Shown here piece by piece: positions 1-9,246 of a stretch of DNA of 64,000 nucleotides. The translations under genes were made by a program, and so were the position numbers. The stretch lies in NCBI GenBank assembly GCA_030612965.1, contig JAUWMW010000001.1:1-64000 (forward strand). The letters run 5' to 3'. The stretch comes from a bacterium (GTDB lineage: Bacteria > Zixibacteria > MSB-5A5 > GN15 > FEB-12). The notes under the pieces were generated by a model. It made no database searches, was not told where the DNA came from, and saw only the letters and a list, made by a program, of their open reading frames with translations. How positions within the stretch are numbered: position 1 is the stretch's first letter; every line of letters starts with the position of its first letter.

Positions 1-1311
1 AGTACAAGCTGGATGGTTCCATATTCCGAAAGTGAGGCAGGGTCAAGACTCATTGCCTATAGTGGTACTAGGAGACTCATCAACCTTACAGCCCCTAACT
101 TTGCCACGGTCTTCTGTGACTCCTACGCAGACAGCCTCAAAGATGTTTTGATTGATGCTGGTTGGCCGGTGGTCACTGGTATATGGGGTGACAACATGAC
201 CCTACCTCAAACGGTAGGCGTAAGCACTTGTCCGTCGGGTCGCGGTCGCATGTGGGAAGATAATCTTGGCGATGATGAATACTTTGGATGTGAGTCATGG
301 TCGGATTGGCACGCGAACTATCGAGATACGCAACTGGTGGATGCGTTGGGAGTCCTCGGGGACTCTCTTTGGTCTCGCCTAAGCCTTCAGCTTTGCGTAA
401 ATGGCAACGGCTGGGCTGGTTCGGATATTAATCCCGTGCAGACAAATGCCTATGGTTTTCACAAAGAGTTTGCGGACACTACCAAGATTGGCAAGGTCAG
501 TCGGGAGTTTGAATTCGGCGGACGGGTTTATCTCGCTGGAGAGTTCTTCGTGCCCGGACCCACAAATGCAGCCTCACAGATCGATAGTGCGACGGTGGCC
601 GATCCTCAGTGTCCACCCTACTTCTACAAACACCAAGTGGAGATTGCTCTTTTTGGCGAAGAGTGGTGGTTTAATCCGAGGGATTTATCGGCCAGCCGAC
701 ATTATGGTTGGAACGAAGCATGGATCGGGGCCTTGGTTCAGTATTACCTCGTGCGATCAAGCGCAACGCATCTTTCCTTTGCGGTTGGACCTTCATACAA
801 TGAATTGAACTGGCTCACGGGTGCCGGAGATGATGCTTGCGTAGCCGCTGGAGAGGACGGCGACTCTTGTTACTGGATAGACGCTTTAGGTGTGCGGCTG
901 GGCCGTGACGATGATGCCGCCGGATGGAATACGGACACGGTAAGATGGTATCTTGGAAGCGTTCAGTGTTTACAGTGTATGGACACAGTGGGAATTGGCA
1001 AAGACGATGTGAGTCAGAACTTTGTGATTTTCTTGAAACGCTGGGTGGGTGATGACGGCTACAGTTATGTGATCTTGCATAGGACGGCGGGGGACAATCA
1101 AGCCACATTCACCAACAGTTGGTCGCCGACGTTTGATCTCCCTGCTGGTAGCTGGAGCAAGCTGACTATCGTTGGGGCTTGGGGGTCTGCGATCACTCAG
1201 GACTCGCTGCGAAACGGCGAGGGTGGGATATACCGGCAGGAGACGGGCGGGGAGGATGCCGGCAAAGCCAACAGAGAGCGGTTATTGAGAATGAGAAGGA
1301 GTGTCCTCTGA
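1..1311 (+). CDS. GHL15-like putative glycoside hydrolase, C-terminal part (5'-truncated by window)
   Basis: The reading frame is open from base 1 and the first ATG is at 13, so the true start probably lies outside the window. The segment that aligns ligands and threonines ahead of 'VTGIWGDNM' resembles the 'p-w...DGiF.DN' region of hypothetical glycosyl hydrolase family 15 (GHL15). The end ('YWIDALGVRLGRDDD') resembles that family's C-terminus. The expected role is cleavage of a surface polysaccharide, possibly as a tail-associated or exported enzyme. The stop overlaps the next start (TGATG). The gene at 63733-64000 looks like the N-terminal part of the same protein. Family assignment is from memory of motifs only. 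Confidence 0.5.
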   Translation, partial: STSWMVPYSESEAGSRLIAYSGTRRLINLTAPNFATVFCDSYADSLKDVLIDAGWPVVTGIWGDNMTLPQTVGVSTCPSGRGRMWEDNLGDDEYFGCESWSDWHANYRDTQLVDALGVLGDSLWSRLSLQLCVNGNGWAGSDINPVQTNAYGFHKEFADTTKIGKVSREFEFGGRVYLAGEFFVPGPTNAASQIDSATVADPQCPPYFYKHQVEIALFGEEWWFNPRDLSASRHYGWNEAWIGALVQYYLVRSSATHLSFAVGPSYNELNWLTGAGDDACVAAGEDGDSCYWIDALGVRLGRDDDAAGWNTDTVRWYLGSVQCLQCMDTVGIGKDDVSQNFVIFLKRWVGDDGYSYVILHRTAGDNQATFTNSWSPTFDLPAGSWSKLTIVGAWGSAITQDSLRNGEGGIYRQETGGEDAGKANRERLLRMRRSVL

Positions 1312-2351
1312 TGAAACGGAACTGGAAGTTACTATTATTGATCGCTCTCTTGTCTGGCGCGATCGCATACGGCGGAGCAATCACACCGACGACCGAGGTC
1401 ACGTTCGGTCCTGTGCAGTCTGTCTATCAAGATGGCAATACAGCAGTCCCAGATTCTATGCGTGTGTCAGTTTTTCGTAACAGTTCTCAGGTCTTTGATG
1501 ATTGGTTTAACTCCGGGGATCTCGACTGCTCTGTCTGGAATACTCACTGGTTGATTTTCTCTGACGCATTTCAAGACATCGATGGTGCCGGAGGTGACGG
1601 TCACTATTCCGTTATGGTCATGGCTTATGATTTTGACTCAACTCTCTACACTCCCTACTACTGGAGCTTCGAGGTCGGGGTCGTCTTTGATCCGGTCAAT
1701 GATGCGGTGGCAACCGTCACAACAACAGGTACGGCCACCAGCGTGACCGGCCTCGCGGCTGGGGCGATAGGGGTGGGTGATTTTGCCACCGGGGCCATCA
1801 CCGCTGATGCAATTGCGACCGACGCTATCGGAGCCGCCGAGTGGGCCGCCGGGACAAGTGCAGAGCTATATACCTACTTCGGAACAACCGGAGATATGGC
1901 TCTTGGCGCGGATATTACTCCGGTTGCATCAGACGTTGCTAACCTAAACGGATTCAACCCAGCCACTACCGCCGTCGTTCTACCTTCCGCGACGGAAACT
2001 CAGATCGACAATATCGAAACGGACGTGGAGAACGTAAACGGGTTTAATTTCGTGACAACTCCCGTCGTTCCTGCGGATACGAGTGAGTCGGGAACCGACT
2101 TTGTGATGGTCGATGATTCTACGGCATTCCAGGGAGGCGCCAACAGTCTCACGCTCGCCGACATAAAGTATTGGATGGGTCTATATCTGACAATGTGGCC
2201 GGGCTGTAAAGCGTATTATGATGTCAGCGCGAACTACGACGACATTCATCTCGTCGATACCCTTGGAGATACTATTGTCACACAACGGTGGCATCACGTG
2301 GGTGGTGCGGCAGGTGATACGCCAGACACCGTTAGGGGAATTGCGCCATAA
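1311..2351 (+). CDS. Secreted fibre-like protein with N-terminal signal peptide
   Basis: The ATG at 1311 overlaps the previous stop and is preceded by AAGGAGTG at good spacing. An in-frame upstream start at 1179 lies inside the preceding gene and is unlikely. The 346-aa product starts MKRNWK, followed by a hydrophobic stretch and a small-residue cleavage region (about residues 5-22), a classical Sec signal peptide. Around residues 150-180 are repeated GAI/ADAI/DAIG units, a pattern common in phage tail-fibre shafts. It sits just before gp25 and baseplate J. A signal peptide on a fibre-like protein is odd. It may be exported rather than assembled into the virion. The function is unknown. Confidence 0.65.
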   Translation: MKRNWKLLLLIALLSGAIAYGGAITPTTEVTFGPVQSVYQDGNTAVPDSMRVSVFRNSSQVFDDWFNSGDLDCSVWNTHWLIFSDAFQDIDGAGGDGHYSVMVMAYDFDSTLYTPYYWSFEVGVVFDPVNDAVATVTTTGTATSVTGLAAGAIGVGDFATGAITADAIATDAIGAAEWAAGTSAELYTYFGTTGDMALGADITPVASDVANLNGFNPATTAVVLPSATETQIDNIETDVENVNGFNFVTTPVVPADTSESGTDFVMVDDSTAFQGGANSLTLADIKYWMGLYLTMWPGCKAYYDVSANYDDIHLVDTLGDTIVTQRWHHVGGAAGDTPDTVRGIAP

Positions 2352-2878
2352 TGCCAAGAGATGCAAGACATGGAGTCCCGAGGGTGCGTGGGATTGGTGC
2401 CCCGGCAGGCGCAAGTAATAACGGAGGCTCCGGCATATTATCAGAAAGGCGGCAGCGAGTACCAGACCCTTATACTATAAGAGGTATCAGATGGCCCCTG
2501 AAAATCGTCGGTGGACGGTTCGCGACTTCCTCAGGAACCGCTCATATCAAACAAAGCATCGCGCAGATTATCCTCTGTGAAAAGGGTGATTACCTCATGC
2601 GTCCGACCTTCGGGTCCGGATTACCCGAAAGAGTTTTTGATCAGGTGTCTCTGTTGGCGTTAGTGTGGACTGATGTCGCAGATGCATTGCGCATTTGGGA
2701 AAAGCGGGTCGAACTCGTAGATGTACGGGTCGGCCCGCTTGCAGCAGCAGGCACCTTTCAACTTGCGGCGGCCACGACTGAATCCATACAGTCCGGTGTC
2801 GTCGGTATCAACATCAGCTTCCGCGAGCGAGACGCCGAGGAAGTTGTTGACATGGCCCTGACTACACAACGAAGGTGA
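2351..2878 (+). CDS. Baseplate wedge protein, gp25/gpW-like
   Basis: This 175-aa protein carries the T4 gp25-like pattern from about residue 55 onward: 'HIKQSIAQIILCEKGDYLMRP' followed by 'FGSGLPE.VF'. In myoviruses gp25 is a wedge subunit that helps nucleate sheath assembly on the baseplate. The N-terminal ~40 residues are basic and not conserved, so a later start is possible, although the ATG overlaps the preceding TAA (TAATG). It is followed immediately by baseplate J, the usual neighbour in contractile systems. Confidence 0.85.
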   Translation: MPRDARHGVPRVRGIGAPAGASNNGGSGILSERRQRVPDPYTIRGIRWPLKIVGGRFATSSGTAHIKQSIAQIILCEKGDYLMRPTFGSGLPERVFDQVSLLALVWTDVADALRIWEKRVELVDVRVGPLAAAGTFQLAAATTESIQSGVVGINISFRERDAEEVVDMALTTQRR

Positions 2879-2880
2879 GC

Positions 2881-4410
2881 ATGATGTTTGTTGTAAGAGA
2901 TACCTCGCGAACGCTACCGGCCAGTGCCGTGCCCTTTGTCAGCGCCACGCTGGATGACCTGTATGAATACGCCTTGGAACTGAAGCGTGCACAATGCCCC
3001 ACCTGGACGGACGAAAGCGACAGCGACTTCGGTATCTTCCTCTTGCATACTTTCTGCGTGCTCGCGAAGTTCACCGCTGTCCAGGCGCACCGATGCAAAA
3101 ACGACACCTACCTGGCCACGACCGCGGACCGTGAGGTCATGCGCAAGTTGTGCCAACTGATAAATTACGAGCTGGCCGAGGCATCTGCCGCAGCGGTGAC
3201 GATGACGTTCACTTGTGAATCAGGTCATCCCGGTTTCACCATCACCGCCGGGAGCCAGGTCGCTACGGTAGAGACCGATGACGAAGATGCGATCATCTTT
3301 GAGGTCGGAGCCGACACAGTGGTCGGTGCCGGTGTAACATCAATCACGGCAACCTGTAGCCAAGGCACCACCGTGTCACAAGAGAACGTCGGTCTCTCCG
3401 ACGGCACCTCCGGACAGACCTTTACACTATTGAACAAGTCTGTGATCTGGCACTCCGAAACGGTTGAAGTTTACGACGGCATCTGGACAAAGTGGACCCT
3501 GGTGGACGACTTCACGGAGTCGACACCGACGTCAAAACATTATCGCTTGCAGCTCGGCCCCGAGAGTACCTACCAAATGGTATTTGGTGACGGAACCAAC
3601 GGTGCTATTCCTCCCGTGCGCGATGAAGGTGTCCGGGTTACTTACCGCATCGGCGGCGGTACGATCGGTAATGTTGCTGCCGGCACGATTGTCGAGATCA
3701 TTACGCCTTACCAATATGTTGAAAGCGTCACGAACGAGGCTATTGCTACCGGTGGCACGAACCAGGAGACATTGGAACACGCCAGGCAGTTTGCCCCGGC
3801 GGCTATCCGGAGTCTACAGCGAGCCGTGACCATCGACGATGTTGAATATCTCTGTGAACAGTATACGTCGACAACCTACGGGGGCGTGGCGAAGGCGCGT
3901 GCCCATGTGGTTGGTAGTTACCTGGCTCACGTGTCCGTGATTCCTCAGAGTGGCGGCCTGCCGAGTGCCGGGTTCAAGTCGGAACTATCTGCAATGCTGG
4001 CTGACAAAGTGATGATCGGGACTGTGATCGAGGTGATTGATCCACACTATGTTACCGTGGACATCTCCGCAGACGTCACCGTGATGCCAACCTATCATCT
4101 GCCAACAGTTGCCGGCGCCGTAGCGGCGCGCTTGCAGGCGTTCTTGTCACCGCTCTATCAGGACCCGCAAACGGGCCTGTACTCGCATCAATTCGGCCGG
4201 AACATTTATATCTCGGACGTCTATGCCATCGTCAACGGCACGCCCGGTGTTGACTTTTGTCACATCACCGCACCCACATCGGATAACATCGTTGCGGACT
4301 ATCAGATTGCAAGGCCCGGCACGATCACGATAACACCTTACGGTGACCAAGAGGCGCCACCGTTCCATGACAGCCGGTACAGACCGAGACCGGGACATTC
4401 GGATGTTTAG
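2881..4410 (+). CDS. Baseplate J family wedge protein
   Basis: About 509 aa. The central part ('YQMVFGDGTNGAIPP...GVRVTYRIGGGTIGNVAAGTI') is the hallmark of baseplate J / Mu gp47 / T4 gp6 proteins, which form the baseplate wedge ring. AAGGTGAG lies just upstream of tandem ATGs at 2881 and 2884. A GTG at 2875 is also in frame. The stop of gp25 falls at 2878, so the genes are essentially abutting. The N-terminus ('LKRAQCPTWTDESDSDFGI') resembles the start of the longer J-type proteins of contractile injection systems. Confidence 0.9.
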   Translation: MMFVVRDTSRTLPASAVPFVSATLDDLYEYALELKRAQCPTWTDESDSDFGIFLLHTFCVLAKFTAVQAHRCKNDTYLATTADREVMRKLCQLINYELAEASAAAVTMTFTCESGHPGFTITAGSQVATVETDDEDAIIFEVGADTVVGAGVTSITATCSQGTTVSQENVGLSDGTSGQTFTLLNKSVIWHSETVEVYDGIWTKWTLVDDFTESTPTSKHYRLQLGPESTYQMVFGDGTNGAIPPVRDEGVRVTYRIGGGTIGNVAAGTIVEIITPYQYVESVTNEAIATGGTNQETLEHARQFAPAAIRSLQRAVTIDDVEYLCEQYTSTTYGGVAKARAHVVGSYLAHVSVIPQSGGLPSAGFKSELSAMLADKVMIGTVIEVIDPHYVTVDISADVTVMPTYHLPTVAGAVAARLQAFLSPLYQDPQTGLYSHQFGRNIYISDVYAIVNGTPGVDFCHITAPTSDNIVADYQIARPGTITITPYGDQEAPPFHDSRYRPRPGHSDV

Positions 4411-4418
4411 AGTAAAAC

Positions 4419-6941
4419 ATGAATAGTGAGCTAACAAAAACACGCCAACTCTCGCGACTCTTACCGCCTCGCGATGATACCCTCGGTCTCTGGCGGTTCC
4501 GCAATGATCTGTCCGACAGTTCTGGTTATGACCACGACTTAACGGCGGTCGCCATCGGTTCTTATATCTCCGGTGGCCTGACCGAAAATGTGCTGACAGC
4601 CATTGCACCTACCGGGCCGGCGGGAGCAGCAGCCAAGATCGTTGCGGCGTCGGCGACTGACTTCGACATGGGCGCCGGGGACTTTACTGTTGAGATCATA
4701 GCATATACGACGGAAACTTCGGGTATGTTCATGCTCAGTAAAAATGATGGCGGTTCACCATTGACCGGCTTCTATATCGGCGCCGGAGCGAACTTATTCG
4801 CCTATAAGATCGGTGATGGTTCCAACGAAGTGTCCGGAGTCAGCTCGGCGGCCGTGAATGATGGACGGTGGCATCATTTTGCTATAGTGTTTGATCGCAC
4901 CAACGACCAGGTATGCTTTTACATAGACGGCATGGAAGATTCGGGCAGTCCGGACAATCTCGCCTCTGTGACCGGTAGTATCTCAGCCGCGTCGAACGAC
5001 TTCGAGGTTGGCAAATGGTGGAATGGTGGTATAGATGAGATTGCCTTTCATAAGCACGCCTTGTCGGCAGCCGAGATCGCTGCGCGGGCGGCCGGTAGGC
5101 TGGCACCGTTCGTGCGGGTCACGCCCGGGGAGCTGAAGGGATACCTGCGCGGAATAGACGATGCACCGATAGTCGATGAGGTCCTGCTGCCGTTTGAATA
5201 TCCGTTTGCGGCCCTACGACAAAAGGCGCGTGAGATCACCGACCTCGTGAAGCTGGATCAAGTCCCTGAACGGCACCTGCCCGCGCTGGCGAGTCTTTTC
5301 AACTTTGAATTGCCAGACGCAACCCTACTTTCTCTCCGCAAACGGCGTATCATGTTCAAGTGGATCACCTGGCTTTATCAGCACAAAGGTACGCACGCCT
5401 GCGCGCAAAAATTGATTGATCTGGCGGGTCTCACGGCCACAACAATAGATCGATACCCCGACAACGTCGCGTTCATTTTGAACGGCAGTCGAATCTTCGG
5501 ATATGTTCTTGTGCCGCAGACGTTCTTCATCGAGGATTTCGCCGGGAATCTCTCTCAATGGGATCCGCCCTTGGATTCCAGCCTTCCCTGGCGGCTTCAG
5601 AATGAAGCCCTGTATTGTAAGGTTGGCGCTCTAATGGATTACGATAGCGCGATTCTGTTTGATGATTCCGAGAAATCGTTTTACATCCAGGCCGATGTCA
5701 AAATGATTGCCAATCCGGATGTGCCATTCGGGTTTTACCTGGCTTATCAAGATTCAAACAATTGGTTGCGACTCGCAAAGGAACCGGCCGTAGGGAACGC
5801 CAAATGGATGCTCCGCTGGTCGGATGCCGGTGTAACCGGCTACGCTTATATAGGTTCAACTTGGGGCGATTTCTGGGATACCTATTCTGCCGGGGACACG
5901 ATTAAGATATGGATTCATGCCGATTTGGACAAGAAAGTGTACACGGCCGGGGCCGACGATCACACTTGTGCCTTTGAGGTCACACCTTCGCATCCAGACA
6001 TAACGGGATCGAAAAAAGGGCTGTGGTTGGGATACAACGCCGAGCTCGAATGGGATAACGTGTCCGTGAAATCCATGCGGGCGCAAATCAATGCCGTATT
6101 GTTCGATGAGGACGCCCGTCTCGGTCGCGGTCTCAGACTCAACTATTCGGGCACATCGAGGAGTTCTCAGGCAAAGAAAGCGTATGTAGCTGCGGTTCTT
6201 CCTCGGTATGTCCCCCTCGGCGTCGTCCTGGAGTGGATCCGGGACATTCCGGTCGCTTCACGGATAGGATTTCGGACGGGTAATATCACGGTCGTGTCCG
6301 GCTGGGTTCTCAATGGAGACCGGGCAGCACGCATTGGTTTCCGGACGGGCGGCATTACCCCGATCAAGGGCAGCCTTGTGAGGACGCCAGACGCTTCGAG
6401 ATTTGGACTGCGGACCAGTATTAGTGAGGTTGTTAAAGTCCCGGGAGCCATTCGGATAGGATTCAGAACGGGCGACATAACGAAGATAAAGCAATATATC
6501 CCCGTGGAGGGGCACATAAACAATTTAGATACTGACCGAGAGAATGAGGCTTTCGGAGGCGATTCCCGTCCTTATCTCATCGATAGTGATTACGATACGC
6601 CAATGCCTTTTGAGCCAAGTGACGACTGTTCAATAGGATTAGAGTTCGCTGAGAGCAAAAACATTGACATAATCATACTGTATGACTCTTACACATCAGA
6701 ACCTGACGGTTTGTACTCGTCTGGTAATAATAAACTGAAAGTCTATTCGGGTTCATCAGATTCACCTTACGTGCTTGAAGAAACATTTGCTACGCTGACG
6801 CGAACAGGGAGGAAGATCGTCTTAAGTCTGGCAACCACAATAACCGCTAAATGGATCAAAGTATTCCCGCACGATGGAAAATTAAGGTCCTCCAATGGCG
6901 AGGCATTATTCTATAGTGAAATTGAAGCATATCAGAATTAA
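4419..6941 (+). CDS. Large mosaic tail protein: LamG-like + gpI-like + RIGFRTG repeats
   Basis: This is an 840-aa mosaic. Residues ~15-225 look like a LamG/concanavalin-type domain (GLWRF, 'DGRWHHFAIVFD', 'GGIDEIAFHKHALSAAEI'). Residues ~245-350 resemble phage tail protein I (P2 gpI), including 'LFNFELPDATLLSLRKRRI' and 'HKGTHACAQKLIDLAGL'. A second beta-rich region runs ~365-560. Four RIGFRTG-type repeats lie at about residues 614, 638, 661 and 679. The C-terminal ~150 residues look like a discoidin/carbohydrate-binding sandwich. It directly follows baseplate J, where gpI belongs. The mosaic probably combines baseplate attachment with surface recognition. The ribosome site is weak. Confidence 0.7.
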   Translation: MNSELTKTRQLSRLLPPRDDTLGLWRFRNDLSDSSGYDHDLTAVAIGSYISGGLTENVLTAIAPTGPAGAAAKIVAASATDFDMGAGDFTVEIIAYTTETSGMFMLSKNDGGSPLTGFYIGAGANLFAYKIGDGSNEVSGVSSAAVNDGRWHHFAIVFDRTNDQVCFYIDGMEDSGSPDNLASVTGSISAASNDFEVGKWWNGGIDEIAFHKHALSAAEIAARAAGRLAPFVRVTPGELKGYLRGIDDAPIVDEVLLPFEYPFAALRQKAREITDLVKLDQVPERHLPALASLFNFELPDATLLSLRKRRIMFKWITWLYQHKGTHACAQKLIDLAGLTATTIDRYPDNVAFILNGSRIFGYVLVPQTFFIEDFAGNLSQWDPPLDSSLPWRLQNEALYCKVGALMDYDSAILFDDSEKSFYIQADVKMIANPDVPFGFYLAYQDSNNWLRLAKEPAVGNAKWMLRWSDAGVTGYAYIGSTWGDFWDTYSAGDTIKIWIHADLDKKVYTAGADDHTCAFEVTPSHPDITGSKKGLWLGYNAELEWDNVSVKSMRAQINAVLFDEDARLGRGLRLNYSGTSRSSQAKKAYVAAVLPRYVPLGVVLEWIRDIPVASRIGFRTGNITVVSGWVLNGDRAARIGFRTGGITPIKGSLVRTPDASRFGLRTSISEVVKVPGAIRIGFRTGDITKIKQYIPVEGHINNLDTDRENEAFGGDSRPYLIDSDYDTPMPFEPSDDCSIGLEFAESKNIDIIILYDSYTSEPDGLYSSGNNKLKVYSGSSDSPYVLEETFATLTRTGRKIVLSLATTITAKWIKVFPHDGKLRSSNGEALFYSEIEAYQN

Positions 6942-6953
6942 AGGAGATACATA

Positions 6954-7634
6954 ATGGCAAACGCTTATGTCACAAATCGAGGTTTGAAGCTTATACTGAG
7001 CACCTACTTCACGAACAACGCCACGGACGTGCCGGCGAGTTTCAAGCTGGCGCTCTGCACAAAGAAGAATGAGCAGAGTATCGACAATGCGGCCGCCGTG
7101 GACAAAACAGGCGGGCTGGTCGGCATCCCCGTGACAGCTCACGGTCTCACGGCAGGTATGGCTATAGCGATTGATGACACCACCAACTATGATGGCTGGT
7201 ATCTTATCGTGAGTCAAACGACCAACGAGATTGTCATCACCGCCACCTATGTCGCTGAGACCTTCGGCGGGACCGAGACGATTCATGAAGCACCGGGACC
7301 GAACACTAACGTCCTGACTGATCTTGAAGAGATTGCCGCTGGCAACGGCTACAGCGCGGGTGGTGAAGCTGTTGCCCGCAACGTCACCGCCGGCTTCGAC
7401 ACTCTAACTGAGGACGACACCAATAATCAGGCATACCTGCAATTGCAAAATGTCGAATGGACGGCATCAGGTGGATCCATCCCTGCCTCCGGCGACGGCA
7501 TACGCTATCCCGTGCTGGTGGATGATGCTGCTAACGTGCTTCTCTGGTGGGATTTGGAAACTTACGATAGTATCTCAACGGGCCAGAAGTTCACAATTCA
7601 GGATGCCGAAATATCGGCCATTGCGACGGTGTAA
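6954..7634 (+). CDS. Virion structural protein (tail-fibre/baseplate associated), unknown function
   Basis: The ATG follows a strong AAAGGAGAT site. The 226-aa product begins 'MANAYVTNRGLKLIL' and ends with 'GDGIRYPVLVDDAANVLLWWDL'. This layout occurs in many small phage structural proteins near tail-fibre genes ('...GNGYSAGGEAVARN', 'WTASGGSIPASG'). A predicted all-beta protein fits a fibre-tip or decoration role. Its place between the gpI-like protein and the next virion protein suggests it is part of the adsorption apparatus. No catalytic motif is seen. Confidence 0.6.
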   Translation: MANAYVTNRGLKLILSTYFTNNATDVPASFKLALCTKKNEQSIDNAAAVDKTGGLVGIPVTAHGLTAGMAIAIDDTTNYDGWYLIVSQTTNEIVITATYVAETFGGTETIHEAPGPNTNVLTDLEEIAAGNGYSAGGEAVARNVTAGFDTLTEDDTNNQAYLQLQNVEWTASGGSIPASGDGIRYPVLVDDAANVLLWWDLETYDSISTGQKFTIQDAEISAIATV

Positions 7635-7636
7635 TC

Positions 7637-8737
7637 ATGGCAGATATCACACGCAACCAATTCTTGGCAGGTAAGGGCGTCCAGAAAAAGATATACCAAA
7701 AGGGCATCCTGCTGATGGACGCCGACCTCAATGAGCAGGCCGATGTTGAACTGGAAAGACATCGGCGGGCGTTATCGTGTCTGCTTAATCGTGAAGATGC
7801 GCGATTCGAGAATCCTTTGTGGACTGATGGCAGTGGCTTCAAAATCACCAACCACAATTCAGCGCTCACCGTTTATATTCTGGCCGGTGATGCAGCGTTT
7901 CACCTCGACGAGAATCATGCCGCGCTCGTTACGCATGAAGGACGGACCGAACTGACCGGATTCGCCAGTTGGGTCTCAGGTGGATTACGCACGGACCTGA
8001 TTTATATAGATATCGAGGAAAAGGAAATCTCATCGGCCGACGATCCGAACATTGTTAATCCGGCCGTGGCGGCTGAAACCTGTCGCGATATACGTCTTAC
8101 TTATGACATCAAAATCGAAGCTGGTGTGTTCCCACCGGCCTATTCCTTACCGAGTGCTCCAGCCGGTCATGTCTATCGAAAACTTGCCCTCGTCTCCAAG
8201 GATGGCTCCAGCGATCAGATAACGACGGATGATATTGGAATGTTGTTGCCCATTCGTAGTGCCACAACCGCCCTCAATTCGATGGAGATTCCGTTCTGGA
8301 TGGAGGCATCAGTGTCTCATAGTAATTACGATGCTCAAGGTCTGGAAAACAACGACTTTACTTATTTAATAAGTAACGACGTCGATTCAAAGACGATCAT
8401 TGTCATCAAAGTGCCGTATGTGTACGATCCGGCTCACAAATATCTTTCTCTGCATTGTCAAGTGAAACGGGCGTCATGGACGGACGGTTATGTGCGCCTT
8501 GACGGATTTGCTCGGACAGGTACACAGGCGGGGATTCAACTCAGCGGGGCGTCTGAGACGCTGGAGGATGTGGTGAGCTATCTGGACATTCCTGCTTCAT
8601 TGACCGAGGGACAAGTCTATGAGATTCAGGTAGTCCTATCTGCCCAATCCGCAATCGGTTCTTGTTATATCTGGATGTACCGGCCTGTTCTATCGGCTGG
8701 CGTCGGACCGTTCATTCATGAGCTGGGTGGCGTGTGA
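7637..8737 (+). CDS. Virion protein with DUF6519-like N-terminus
   Basis: 366 aa. The N-terminal 'QKGILLMDADLNEQADVELERHRR' resembles the 'G.vLl.ADwNEQ' motif of DUF6519-type proteins found in phage and contractile-injection-system tails. The rest is rich in beta strands and ends with a segment like a carbohydrate-binding sandwich (about residues 215-366). Its start is 2 bp after the previous stop. Its stop overlaps the endolysin start. It is probably a peripheral baseplate or fibre protein. The family resemblance is recalled, not searched. Confidence 0.55.
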   Translation: MADITRNQFLAGKGVQKKIYQKGILLMDADLNEQADVELERHRRALSCLLNREDARFENPLWTDGSGFKITNHNSALTVYILAGDAAFHLDENHAALVTHEGRTELTGFASWVSGGLRTDLIYIDIEEKEISSADDPNIVNPAVAAETCRDIRLTYDIKIEAGVFPPAYSLPSAPAGHVYRKLALVSKDGSSDQITTDDIGMLLPIRSATTALNSMEIPFWMEASVSHSNYDAQGLENNDFTYLISNDVDSKTIIVIKVPYVYDPAHKYLSLHCQVKRASWTDGYVRLDGFARTGTQAGIQLSGASETLEDVVSYLDIPASLTEGQVYEIQVVLSAQSAIGSCYIWMYRPVLSAGVGPFIHELGGV

Positions 8738-9246
8738 TGGTCATTGATTGTTTAGTTCCGCCCAAGTTGGCCGCTCTCGGGGTGAAACGTCAGGGCGATG
8801 GTAAGGCCGCGGACCTGTCGACGATTTGGGATACACCTTATCCGGTCTTGACAAATTACCAAAAGCTGATGGGCCGTCTCCTCTGGCAAGCCTACGCAGG
8901 AGGCACTAGGGGAATGCAGGGTCCATCGCATGTCCAGGGGTTCATCACGTCCGGCTACCGGGATGATATCATTGAAGGCCGGACAAGTTCACCCCACCTT
9001 TTTGCGATCGCGCTGGACATTGCCGCCGGTGGTGTGCACGACCAGGTGGGAGCAGCGAGGTTCGCTGTCGAATACTTCAATCGGATAGGTCTCTATCCTG
9101 AGAACGGGTTCATTCACGTCGACCTGGCCACACCGGCGTGGATGCAACGGTATGGCGGTCGCTTGTTTTGGGTCCGGAAGGGCGGCAAGTACACGTCGTT
9201 CGACGACTTGGGTGAAGCCATCCTCTTTGCAGAAGGGAGATCATAA
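8737..9246 (+). CDS. Endolysin: M15 family D-Ala-D-Ala/L-Ala-D-Glu peptidase
   Basis: The 169-aa product has the metallopeptidase M15 zinc pattern. His87 and Asp94 sit in 'SPHLFAIALDI' (the family's SxHxxGxAxD) and His127/Asp129 in 'FIHVDL', with 'SGYR' upstream. Such enzymes cut peptide stems of peptidoglycan for lysis. There is no signal peptide, so release depends on the holin next to it. The family's usual Gly after the first His is Ile here. The ATG at 8737 overlaps the preceding stop (GTGATG, with GTG at 8734 as an alternative). Confidence 0.85.
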   Translation: MVIDCLVPPKLAALGVKRQGDGKAADLSTIWDTPYPVLTNYQKLMGRLLWQAYAGGTRGMQGPSHVQGFITSGYRDDIIEGRTSSPHLFAIALDIAAGGVHDQVGAARFAVEYFNRIGLYPENGFIHVDLATPAWMQRYGGRLFWVRKGGKYTSFDDLGEAILFAEGRS

